A stretch of 64,000 bases of DNA from Psychrobacter sp. JCM 18902 (GTDB lineage: Bacteria; Pseudomonadota; Gammaproteobacteria; Pseudomonadales; Moraxellaceae): NCBI RefSeq assembly GCF_904846615.1, contig NZ_CAJHBK010000001.1:1488001-1552000 (forward strand), written 5' to 3'. The translations under genes and the position numbers were made by a program. Positions 8,744 to 16,648 of this stretch are shown one piece after another (position 1 is the stretch's first letter; each line of letters opens with the position of its first letter). The notes under the pieces were generated by a model. The model worked only from the letters and a program-made list of their open reading frames with translations, had not been told where the DNA came from and searched no databases.

Positions 8744-9727
8744 TTACAGTGGCTCACCGCAATGTGGGCAAAAATTCTTTTGTCGTTCTTCCACTTCTCT
8801 TTCGCGGCGCTCAAGCTCTTGTTCGCGTAATACCTGTAATACGATATTTTGCGCCTGCTCTTTATCCAGTCCCAGCTCACGGCGAATTTTATCGATCATC
8901 ATCTGATTTTTCACCAAATCAAAATCACTGTCAATCAGCTGCGCTCGAAAGTCCTGTTCAAGCTCTTCACGGCGCTGAGCAAGCTCATTTGCCAAACCAG
9001 TCGCTAAAATACCTGCAGGTAATGCCGCCAGACCCACACCTAATATGGTAATAACCGCACCCAATATTTTACCCGCATTGGTAATCGGCGTGACATCGCC
9101 ATAGCCCACCGTCGTTAGCGTCACCACCGCCCACCACATCGCTTTAGGTATCGACTCAAACTCTTCTGGCTGGGCATGGTTTTCAACCAAGTAAATGCCG
9201 CTAGATGCCGTCACAATCATAATTATTAAAATAAAAATAACCGCTTGGAACGAGCCTTTTTCTTTGCTGATGACCACCAATAAGATGCGTAACGAAGCAA
9301 AATAGCGGGTCAGTTTGAGAATGCGGAATAAACGTAATATACGTAAGAAGCGTAAATCAATCGTAACAAAGAAATTCAGGAAAGCTGGCGCAATGGCGAC
9401 TAAATCAATCAACGCAGAAGGACTTTTCAACCACTCCCAGCGCTGACGCCAAGTGGTGTCATCTGGTTTTTCCTCGGCCACACTCCACAAACGCAGCAAA
9501 TACTCAATAGAAAACACTACGATAGAGAAATTTTCAAACCAAGTAAAATACTCCTGATAAGGGTAATACCAACTGTCAACCGACTCAGCAATGACCGCTG
9601 CTACATTGGTCATGATTAAAAATATTAAAAAATAGTCAACGCAACGGCTAAACAGCGTATCGTGCTCATCATTTTGCAGAATATTATAAACGAAAAGACG
9701 CAAGCGCCGTATAGATTGGAATAGCAT
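8744..9727 (-). CDS. Voltage-gated-type potassium channel protein
   Basis: This 327-residue inner-membrane protein has six predicted transmembrane helices. The S4 segment DLRFLRILRLFRILKLTRY (residues 124-142) carries an arginine or lysine about every third residue, as in voltage sensors. The pore loop holds the selectivity filter TVGYGD at 206-211. S6 is followed by a charged coiled-coil-like tail (RREELEQDFRAQL onward). The last residues form a CPHC pair (C320, C323), half of a zinc-ribbon. The family is the bacterial ion-transport/Kch group; the ion is inferred from the filter. There is no RCK domain. The next gene upstream on this strand also has CPEC, so the shared Cys motif may be meaningful. 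Confidence 0.9.
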   Translation of the reverse strand: MLFQSIRRLRLFVYNILQNDEHDTLFSRCVDYFLIFLIMTNVAAVIAESVDSWYYPYQEYFTWFENFSIVVFSIEYLLRLWSVAEEKPDDTTWRQRWEWLKSPSALIDLVAIAPAFLNFFVTIDLRFLRILRLFRILKLTRYFASLRILLVVISKEKGSFQAVIFILIIMIVTASSGIYLVENHAQPEEFESIPKAMWWAVVTLTTVGYGDVTPITNAGKILGAVITILGVGLAALPAGILATGLANELAQRREELEQDFRAQLIDSDFDLVKNQMMIDKIRRELGLDKEQAQNIVLQVLREQELERREREVEERQKNFCPHCGEPL

Positions 9728-9908
9728 GCCGTCCCTATGCGGTGAAACACCGGTCTTATATTAATATAATAAAGCAGTCATCACAGAATATGACATTAAT
9801 GCTCGGTCACCATCAGTATTTCATACCCATCACTACTTAGCGATATAGTGCTCTTAGAGTATTACTAGTGATAGGACTGGCTTATTTAGTATGAATCATG
9901 ATCGATGA

Positions 9909-10136
9909 TTATACTAAATTTAAATAATACATGTAGGCAAACAAAATTAGCACCAGCACAATGGCGATGATAGCGAAGCGTAAGAATCGTTCATCAGCGC
10001 GTAATTGCTGACTGATATCTTGAGCAGGCAGCAAAAATAAGTTGCATTCAGGACAGCAAGAGTCCATCCGATCCAATATCGTTACAGAACGTGCGTTCGT
10101 GCAGCGTAGAGGAGAATTACTACAATAGCCAAGCAT
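9909..10136 (-). CDS. Small Cys-rich (zinc-ribbon-like) single-pass membrane protein
   Basis: This is a 75-residue protein of unknown function. The N-terminal part holds five cysteines (C5, C12, then CCPEC near residue 28), a spacing that suggests a zinc ribbon. Residues about 52-73 (AIIAIVLVLILFAYMYYLNL) form one transmembrane helix at the C-terminus, so the metal-binding head would lie in the cytoplasm if the tail is inserted. A GAGGGG ribosome-binding site precedes the ATG. Similar Cys motifs start some larger periplasmic-binding or OmpA-like proteins; here the module stands alone. It lies between the channel gene and ompW. Confidence 0.6.
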   Translation of the reverse strand: MLGYCSNSPLRCTNARSVTILDRMDSCCPECNLFLLPAQDISQQLRADERFLRFAIIAIVLVLILFAYMYYLNLV

Positions 10137-10566
10137 AATATATTACCCCTCTTTTCCCACTCTCATTATTCATTCGAAAAGTAATGAGACTATCATTACC
10201 GACTCTAAGTTTTTGACATTTTAACATTCTAAAAATATCAGCGAGAGTTTAGCATCATTGACTATCGACCAAATTCTAATGCCATACCTCTGTATAACAT
10301 CAGCATGAAGGAATCTAAGTCTTGCTTCACAAATGCTAACTGTCCTAAGTAATGTTTAATTACCTCAACAAATATACCTTTTACGGTAAATTTATGCCAT
10401 AAAAGCCATTAATGTGCGTTTAAAACCTTACAGTAAATATGGTTTTGTATTATAATAGCGTTGTAATGTTACAGGTTAGTCAATAATCATAACATTGTGT
10501 ATCGGTACCTAATGTCATCCCTCGTTAGATAGCCACCGATAATCTTCTATCACGTTAAGGAATCAA
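10137..10566. other. Intergenic region before ompW
   Basis: This 430-bp AT-rich region separates the divergent small membrane protein and ompW. It contains a TATAAT at 10451-10456, about 110 bp before ompW, and no convincing open frame. No clear -35 matches it at 17 bp. Confidence 0.5.
10451..10456 (+). promoter_or_regulatory. Candidate -10 element for ompW
   Basis: A perfect TATAAT sits 110 bp upstream of the ompW ATG. The hexamer 17 bp further up matches the -35 consensus poorly, so an activator may be needed, or the match may be chance. Confidence 0.3.
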
Positions 10567-11211
10567 ATGATGAAACTACAATCCCTAGTTTTAGCCACTG
10601 CTGCTGCACTTACTATGACCACAGCATTTGCTGTACCAGCTGGTACTTGGTCTGTCGCTGCTGGCGCTCACATGGTTGACCCAAAGAGCGATAACGGTAC
10701 TCTGGCAGATGGCACTATTGGTGTCGACGTAGACAGTGATGTTCAACCAACCATTAGCGGCGAATATTTCGTTGCCAATAACATTGGTATTGAATTACTA
10801 GCGGCTACACCATTCCATCATGACATTACCTTAACTGCTGGCGATGCTACTATCGATGCTAAAACTCAGCATTTACCACCGACTCTATCGGTACAATATC
10901 ACTTCGATGGCTACAACATGCCTATGAATGTGAAACCATTTGTTGGTGTTGGTGTGAACTATACGACTTTCTTTAAAGAAAAAATCTATAGCGATGCTTT
11001 CGAAAAATTAGAACTTGATGACAGCGTTGGCGTTGCTGGTCACATCGGTCTTGACATACCTTTTGCCCCAACTGAATACTTCCGTATTGATGCTCGCTAT
11101 ATGGACATCAAAACAGACGCCAGCGTAAAAGCTAATGGTGAGACCATTGACCTTGGTGAAGTTGACATCAGCCCTTGGGTATATGGCGTTGCTTTTGTTA
11201 AGACTTTCTAA
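10567..11211 (+). CDS. ompW: OmpW-family outer-membrane protein
   Basis: This is a 214-residue outer-membrane protein predicted to form the eight-stranded OmpW barrel with a hydrophobic channel. A signal peptide covers residues 1-22, ending TTAFA before VPAGTWSVAAGAHMVDPKSD, the family's typical mature N-terminus. LPPTLSVQYHF and VKPFVGVGVNYTTFF are characteristic strand motifs, and the chain ends with aromatic Phe (AFVKTF), the barrel-assembly signal. An AAGGA ribosome-binding site precedes the ATG. The gene is monocistronic, with its own terminator at 11235-11264. OmpW proteins are often linked to small hydrophobic compounds and stress; the substrate is not shown here. Confidence 0.92.
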   Translation: MMKLQSLVLATAAALTMTTAFAVPAGTWSVAAGAHMVDPKSDNGTLADGTIGVDVDSDVQPTISGEYFVANNIGIELLAATPFHHDITLTAGDATIDAKTQHLPPTLSVQYHFDGYNMPMNVKPFVGVGVNYTTFFKEKIYSDAFEKLELDDSVGVAGHIGLDIPFAPTEYFRIDARYMDIKTDASVKANGETIDLGEVDISPWVYGVAFVKTF

Positions 11212-11234
11212 TATAACATAAAGTAATGTGAATA

Positions 11235-11264
11235 AAAAAAGCTGGCTTAATCGCCGGCTTTTTT
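11235..11264 (+). terminator. Terminator of ompW
   Basis: The GC-rich stem GCTGGC/GCCGGC (one G-U pair) has a 6-base loop, is flanked by an A run and is followed by T6. It starts 24 bp after the ompW stop. Confidence 0.85.
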
Positions 11265-11380
11265 GTGCTTAAAGCTTAAGCGGCAATGATTATAGATAAA
11301 AATATTATAGATAAAAACGATTGTGCTACAGTCATTAACTGCTAAAAATCTGGTGACTATTAGTATCAAATTTTAATCAT

Positions 11381-11407
11381 AAAAAAAGACCATCCTAAGA
11401 TAGTCTT
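11381..11407 (-). terminator. Terminator of aceF
   Basis: Read on the minus strand, a 9-position stem with one mismatch and a 4-base loop is followed by a run of T. It lies about 33 bp beyond the aceF stop. Confidence 0.7.
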
Positions 11408-11439
11408 CTTTTTTCAGATCCTTTTAGTACAAACGATTC

Positions 11440-13179
11440 TTACAGCAAAATACGGCGCGGATCAGCCAGCAACGTTGCGATATAGCGGGTAAATACGGCA
11501 GCATCTGCGCCATTAATCACACGGTGATCGTAAGACAATGATAATGGCAACATGAGACGCGGCTCAAAGCTTTGCTTCTTAGCATCCCAACGTGGCTGCA
11601 TACTTGCCTCAGACACGCCTAAAATACCCACTTGAGGCCAATTTACTAATGGCGTAAAGGCAGTGCCACCCAAGTTGCCTTGGCTTGATATGGTAAAGCT
11701 TGCGCCTTGCAAATCTTTAGTAGTGAGTTTTTTGTCACGCGCTTTTACCGCAAGCTCACCAATTTCAATGGCGATTTGCTTCAGGCCTTTATCCTGCACA
11801 TTCTTGATAACAGGTACGATGAGACCATCATCCGTTGCCACCGCGATGCCCATATTGACGCTTTTACGTAAGATAACTTGCGTATTGTCGTCGCTTAAAT
11901 GACTGTTAAAACGTGGATGCTGTGTTAAGGCATAGGCCGTCGCTTTGACCACGAACGCTAAAATCGTGAAGCCGATACCTTCAGCTTTCATGCTACCTTT
12001 TAACTCGCCGCGCAGTTTTTCTGTCTCAGTGATATCAGACAAATCAAACTGGGTCACTTGTGGCAACAAGGTATTGTAGTTGAGCTGCGGTATCGAGACT
12101 TTTTGTAGACGGCTAAGGTCTTGGGTTGTTGTTTCACCCCAAATCTCAACGTTACTCATATCAGGTAAGCTTGGCAGGCTAGCGCTGGCTACATTGCCAC
12201 TGGCAGGTGCCGCTTTTTGAGTGCTTAGGCTTTCTTTAACATGCGCAAACAAGTCTTCTTTTAGAATACGATCATTTAGCGCCGAACCATTCACTTGGGT
12301 GATATCGACACCTAACTGACGCGCCAGCTTACGTACGGCTGGACCTGCATATACGTCAACCAACTTTTCATTGACCTGTGCTTCAGTCAACTTATCAGCT
12401 GGCTTACTAGCGACCGCATTAGGCGTTGTAGATTTTTCTGCCTGTTTTGGCTCACCCGTTGTTTTAGCAGCAGAGTTCTCTTCTGCTTTGGCTGGTGCTG
12501 AAGGCTTTGGCTCAGCGCTATCTGATGTAGACTCACTTTCATCAGCAGCATCTGCACCACTACTCATGATAACGATAAAGTCTTGACCATTAGCAACCAT
12601 GTCACCTGTTTCAACCAGTATTTTTTCAATCTTACCAGCGACTGGTGCGGGTACTTCTACCGATGCTTTGTCAGATTCAATCAATAGGATTGATTGATCC
12701 GCAGTCACGATGTCACCAACACTGACCATGATTTCAGAAACTTGCGCTTCATCAACACCTAGATCAGGTAATGCATAAGTCGTGGCTTTGCCAGCGTTAG
12801 ACGCAGGTTTTGCACTAGGCTCTAATAGCTTTGACTCAGTTGCAGCAGGCTCAGCCTTTGTTTCTGGCTTAGCATCTGCTTCTTTCTTTTCATCAGCAGC
12901 GCTATCGTCATGATTATCTACATTGCTTTCTGCACTATCTTCTACATTGTCTTCTGCACTTTCAAGCTCAATCAGCACCATACCTTCACTGACTTGATCA
13001 CCAACAGCAACGCTGATTTTGGTGACTTTCCCAGCAGCGGAACTTGGTACTTCAACCGAGGCTTTGTCAGATTCTAATAGAATGATGTTGTCATCTTTTG
13101 CGATGACATCACCCACTTCTACCATAATTTCGCTGACTTCGGCGCTATCAACACCCAAATCGGGGGCTTTAATATCCAT
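11440..13179 (-). CDS. aceF: Pyruvate dehydrogenase E2, dihydrolipoamide acetyltransferase
   Basis: This is the 579-residue E2 core of the pyruvate dehydrogenase complex; it passes the acetyl group from lipoyl-lysine to CoA. It has two lipoyl domains with ESDKASVEVP motifs (lipoyl lysines K39 and K171) separated by Ala/Glu/Lys-rich linkers, one fewer than E. coli AceF. The peripheral-subunit-binding domain is at about 275-311 (YAGPAVRKLARQLGVDI). The C-terminal catalytic domain ends with DHRVINGAD at 551-559, giving the active-site His552. The position that is Asp in E. coli is Asn here, as known for Azotobacter E2p. It follows aceE after 25 bp in one operon. No E3 (lpd) gene is next to it. 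Confidence 0.96.
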   Translation of the reverse strand: MDIKAPDLGVDSAEVSEIMVEVGDVIAKDDNIILLESDKASVEVPSSAAGKVTKISVAVGDQVSEGMVLIELESAEDNVEDSAESNVDNHDDSAADEKKEADAKPETKAEPAATESKLLEPSAKPASNAGKATTYALPDLGVDEAQVSEIMVSVGDIVTADQSILLIESDKASVEVPAPVAGKIEKILVETGDMVANGQDFIVIMSSGADAADESESTSDSAEPKPSAPAKAEENSAAKTTGEPKQAEKSTTPNAVASKPADKLTEAQVNEKLVDVYAGPAVRKLARQLGVDITQVNGSALNDRILKEDLFAHVKESLSTQKAAPASGNVASASLPSLPDMSNVEIWGETTTQDLSRLQKVSIPQLNYNTLLPQVTQFDLSDITETEKLRGELKGSMKAEGIGFTILAFVVKATAYALTQHPRFNSHLSDDNTQVILRKSVNMGIAVATDDGLIVPVIKNVQDKGLKQIAIEIGELAVKARDKKLTTKDLQGASFTISSQGNLGGTAFTPLVNWPQVGILGVSEASMQPRWDAKKQSFEPRLMLPLSLSYDHRVINGADAAVFTRYIATLLADPRRILL

Positions 13180-13204
13180 GATTTATCTCCTAGTCTTATG
13201 ATTA

Positions 13205-16018
13205 TTATTCTTTGACATCACCGTTATTAAGTAAAGTCGCATCCGCTTGATCTTCAGCCCGACCCTCATTGCTGATTTCATCATCATCTTCAGCGACAAA
13301 TTCAGGGACAGGATTTGGATTGACATTACCAGGTGCTGGTGCATCGGGAGAATGATCATAATAAGGCTGTTGTTGCCATGCAGGTGGCTGATCCACATCG
13401 ATGCCTAAACTTGAGATGGCATCTTTCACCAAACGCATCTCGACTTCACCCTCATCCGCTAGGCGTTTGAGCGTCGCAACCACGATATGTGCGGCATCAA
13501 CGTTGAAGAAACTACGCAAATTTTCACGAGTATCAGAACGGCCGTAGCCATCAGTCCCTAGCGTCGTGTAAGGACGATTGTCTGGCAACCAAGCACGGAT
13601 TTGCTCCGAATAATTGCGCATATAATCCGTCGCGGCAACTACGATACCTTCGTGCGGTGCCAATTGCTCAGTCACCCAAGGCACTCTCTCTTCATCCATT
13701 GGATGTAAGCGATTGTAATCATCACAAACCATACCGTCACGCGTCAACTCGTTAAAGCTGGTCACGCTCCAGACGTTGGAGGTAATATTAAACTCATCTT
13801 TTAGAATCTGCGCCGCTTTTTGTACTTCACGTAAAATAACGCCAGATCCTAATAGCTGCACTTGGGTTGAACCATTGTCTTCGAGCAAATACATACCGCG
13901 CTTGATACCTTCTTCGGCACCTTCTGGCATCTCAGGTTGCTCGTAGTTTTCGTTCATTAGCGTTAAGTAATAATAAACGCGTTCGCCTTCACCATACATA
14001 CGGCGTAGACCGTCGTGCATGACGACTGCTAGCTCGTAACCGAAGCAAGGATCATAAGTCACACAGTTAGGCACAACGTTAAATAGAATCTGTGAATGAC
14101 CATCTTGATGCTGCAAGCCTTCGCCGTTCAAGGTGGTACGACCAGCTGTTGCGCCTAGCAAGAAGCCCTGTGCTTGACAATCGCCTGCCGCCCAAGCCAA
14201 ATCACCCACACGTTGGAAACCAAACATCGAGTAATAGATATACATCGGAATCATTGGTAGCGCGTTCACAGAGTAACTGGTTGCAAGCGCAATCCACGTA
14301 CTCATTGCGCCTGCTTCGTTGATACCTTCTTCTAGCATGTGACCGTCGATGGCTTCTTTATAGCCCATTAAAGCTTCACTGTCTTCTGGCGTATATTTTT
14401 GACCAACAGCTGAGTAGATGCCCAATTGACGGAACATACCTTCTAAACCAAAAGTGCGTGCTTCATCAGGTACGATTGGCACGACGCGATCTTGGATGTC
14501 TTTGTTTTTTAGCATGGCTGACAATAAGCGCACAAATACCATCGTCGTTGATTGCTCTTTACCATTGCTGCCTTTTAATACCCGATCAAACATTGACAGT
14601 TCAGGAATATTCAATGGGATATGCCCACTGCGGCGATTTGGTAAATGACCACCTAGCGCTTCGCGGCGACCTTTAAGGTACTTCATCTCCGCTGAACCTT
14701 CTTCAGGGCGATAGAATGGTAGCGTCTCTAGCTGCTCGTCAGTAAATGGCAAATCAAAGCGATCGCGGAAATACATCAACGCTTCTTGATCGAGTTTCTT
14801 AATCTGATGTGATTTATTAACCGCTTGTGTTTGAGCCGATAAGCCATAGCCTTTAACGGTTTTGACTAAAATAACGGTTGGCTGACCTTTGGTTTTCATC
14901 GCTTCACTGAATGCAGCATACACTTTCATTGGATCATGACCACCACGATTCAAGCGCGAGATATCCTCATCAGATAGCGCATCGGCCATCTCTTCTAACT
15001 CAGGATATTTACCAAAGAACTCTTTGCGAGTGAACTCAGCTGTACGGGCTTCGTATAGCTGATACTCACCATCGACCACTTCTTCCATACGATGTTTGAG
15101 CACGCCCGTTTTGTCATTGGCAAGCAAGCTGTCCCATTTACCACCCCAGATAACTTTAATCACTCGCCAGCCAGCCCCGCGGAACACAGACTCTAGCTCT
15201 TGGATAATTTTACCGTTACCACGGACTGGACCATCAAGACGCTGTAAATTACAGTTGACGACCCAGATTAGGTTATCTAGCTTTTCACGGCCAGCGAGAG
15301 AAATCGCGCCTAAGCTTTCTGGCTCATCCGTTTCACCATCACCCAAGAACGTCCAAATCTTACGACCTTCTTTCTCTAGCAAACCACGGTTTTCCATATA
15401 GCGATGTACGTGGGCATGATAGATAGACATGATCGGACCAAGTCCCATCGATACGGTTGGGAACTGCCAGTAATCTGGCATGAGATATGGATGCGGATAG
15501 CTTGATAAGCCTTTGCCACCGACTTCACGACGGAAATTATCCAGCTGATCCTCAGTCAATCGACCTTCTAAATAAGAACGCGCATAAATACCGGGTGCTG
15601 AGTGACCTTGATAATAAATCATGTCACCACCGAAATGATCGCTGGCAGCACGGAAAAAATGGTTAAAACCTGTCTCGTATAGCGTGGCACTAGAAGCGAA
15701 CGTCGCTAAGTGACCACCCAAATCGTCGTCATTTTTATTCGCGCGCATGACCATGGCCAATGCGTTATAGCGAATCAAAGCACGGATTTTTCGCTCAATG
15801 GTTAGGTCGCCAGGGTACATCGGTTCATCTTCAACGGCGATGGTATTGATATAAGCGGTATCAAGACGATTGAACGGCAGGCCTTCTTGAACTGCCATAT
15901 TGTATAAAGCTTTTAGCAGAAACTGAGCACGATCTTTGTCTGCATGTTTGATAACAGATTCAAACGCTTCCAGCCACTCTTGGGTTTCGGTGCTATCAGC
16001 ATCCTTATAATAATTCAT
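13205..16018 (-). CDS. aceE: Pyruvate dehydrogenase E1, homodimeric type
   Basis: AceE decarboxylates pyruvate with thiamine diphosphate and acetylates the E2 lipoyl arm. It is 937 residues long from the ATG at 16018; a GTG at 16021 directly before it is also usable with the same AGGA ribosome-binding site. The ThDP motif runs from GDGETDEP (about 226) to NCNLQ (about 255). The homodimeric E1 signatures YYQGHSAPGIYARS, GRTTLNGEGLQHQDGHS and TDGYGRSDTRENLR are all present. The C-terminus has an acidic tail of about 40 residues (VAEDDDEISNEGRAEDQA) that goes beyond the E. coli protein. It is the first gene of aceEF. No PdhR-type regulator is adjacent. Confidence 0.97.
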   Translation of the reverse strand: MNYYKDADSTETQEWLEAFESVIKHADKDRAQFLLKALYNMAVQEGLPFNRLDTAYINTIAVEDEPMYPGDLTIERKIRALIRYNALAMVMRANKNDDDLGGHLATFASSATLYETGFNHFFRAASDHFGGDMIYYQGHSAPGIYARSYLEGRLTEDQLDNFRREVGGKGLSSYPHPYLMPDYWQFPTVSMGLGPIMSIYHAHVHRYMENRGLLEKEGRKIWTFLGDGETDEPESLGAISLAGREKLDNLIWVVNCNLQRLDGPVRGNGKIIQELESVFRGAGWRVIKVIWGGKWDSLLANDKTGVLKHRMEEVVDGEYQLYEARTAEFTRKEFFGKYPELEEMADALSDEDISRLNRGGHDPMKVYAAFSEAMKTKGQPTVILVKTVKGYGLSAQTQAVNKSHQIKKLDQEALMYFRDRFDLPFTDEQLETLPFYRPEEGSAEMKYLKGRREALGGHLPNRRSGHIPLNIPELSMFDRVLKGSNGKEQSTTMVFVRLLSAMLKNKDIQDRVVPIVPDEARTFGLEGMFRQLGIYSAVGQKYTPEDSEALMGYKEAIDGHMLEEGINEAGAMSTWIALATSYSVNALPMIPMYIYYSMFGFQRVGDLAWAAGDCQAQGFLLGATAGRTTLNGEGLQHQDGHSQILFNVVPNCVTYDPCFGYELAVVMHDGLRRMYGEGERVYYYLTLMNENYEQPEMPEGAEEGIKRGMYLLEDNGSTQVQLLGSGVILREVQKAAQILKDEFNITSNVWSVTSFNELTRDGMVCDDYNRLHPMDEERVPWVTEQLAPHEGIVVAATDYMRNYSEQIRAWLPDNRPYTTLGTDGYGRSDTRENLRSFFNVDAAHIVVATLKRLADEGEVEMRLVKDAISSLGIDVDQPPAWQQQPYYDHSPDAPAPGNVNPNPVPEFVAEDDDEISNEGRAEDQADATLLNNGDVKE

Positions 16019-16045
16019 CACTATTGTCCTTTTTTATCAGTCAGT

Positions 16046-16061
16046 CCTGCCCGAAGACAGG
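16046..16061 (-). promoter_or_regulatory. UUCG-tetraloop hairpin in the aceE leader
   Basis: Read on the minus strand, CCTGTC-TTCG-GGCAGG folds into a 6-bp stem (one G-U pair) capped by a C(UUCG)G tetraloop, which is unusually stable. It lies 28-43 bases before the aceE start codon. It may protect the mRNA 5' region or affect ribosome access; no T-run follows, so it is not a terminator. Confidence 0.5.
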
Positions 16062-16329
16062 ATATTATTAAATCAAAGTGTTACTTCAATATTGTCGTGC
16101 GGGAATAATTTTCTCAATGACTTCCTTGTTAATTTTAAGAAGTGAGATTTATAGTAGGGTGCGGTTATGCAGCAGTATTTGACCGACTCATCATCTGGAG
16201 CAGCCTCACATAGCCAAAATAAAAACAGTGCTACTATCCATCGCATATGAACTGAGTATTTAAAAGTGGTTAGATAATAAAATGCTAACCCAACTTTTAT
16301 AGTCAATTATCAAATGATAATAACTCTTT

Positions 16330-16358
16330 ATTATAGGCTCTTATGCTGCAGTTGTTTA
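16330..16358 (-). promoter_or_regulatory. Candidate aceE promoter
   Basis: On the minus strand TAAACA (4 of 6 to consensus) is followed after 17 bp by a perfect TATAAT. It would give a leader of about 300 bases. The prediction is by eye only. Confidence 0.3.
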
Positions 16359-16514
16359 TAGCTGTAAAGAAATGGTGATATGACAAGTATTTTTGAAATA
16401 AATAATCATTAGATTTTTTAGAAATGTTTCAAAGAAATATAAGGATTGTTTGCTAACGAGCTAACATCTATAACCAGATACTGTAGCTGGTCATGAAATA
16501 TCTGCCATTCATCC

Positions 16515-16537
16515 ATTTCGTAGGACTTTTACGAAAT
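16515..16537. promoter_or_regulatory. 8-bp inverted repeat upstream of the surface cluster
   Basis: ATTTCGTA and TACGAAAT are perfect inverted repeats separated by 7 bp, 111 bp before the first gene of the cluster. No T-run follows. It could be an operator; nothing shows which protein binds it. Confidence 0.4.
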
Positions 16538-16648
16538 TATTGCTTAATATGTTAAGTTACGTAATATATACATTAGTTTAGTTAGTGAAATAATTAAGAA
16601 CTAGTTAAACGCTTATAGCAAGTTTTAGCTTCTTATAGGGATAACCAT

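Larger units (their letters stand above)
16019..16648. other. Divergent intergenic region aceE / surface-protein cluster
   Basis: This is a 630-bp AT-rich region. It contains a UUCG-loop hairpin near aceE (16046-16061), a possible aceE promoter (-10 at 16330-16335, -35 at 16353-16358 on the minus strand) and an 8-bp inverted repeat at 16515-16537 near the surface-protein gene. A 77-codon frame at 16073-16306 starts with TTG and looks like noise. Confidence 0.5.

Noticed and set aside
16073..16306. 77-codon frame on the minus strand in the aceE leader
   Set aside because: It starts with TTG, has no ribosome-binding site, and its composition looks like translated AT-rich intergenic DNA.
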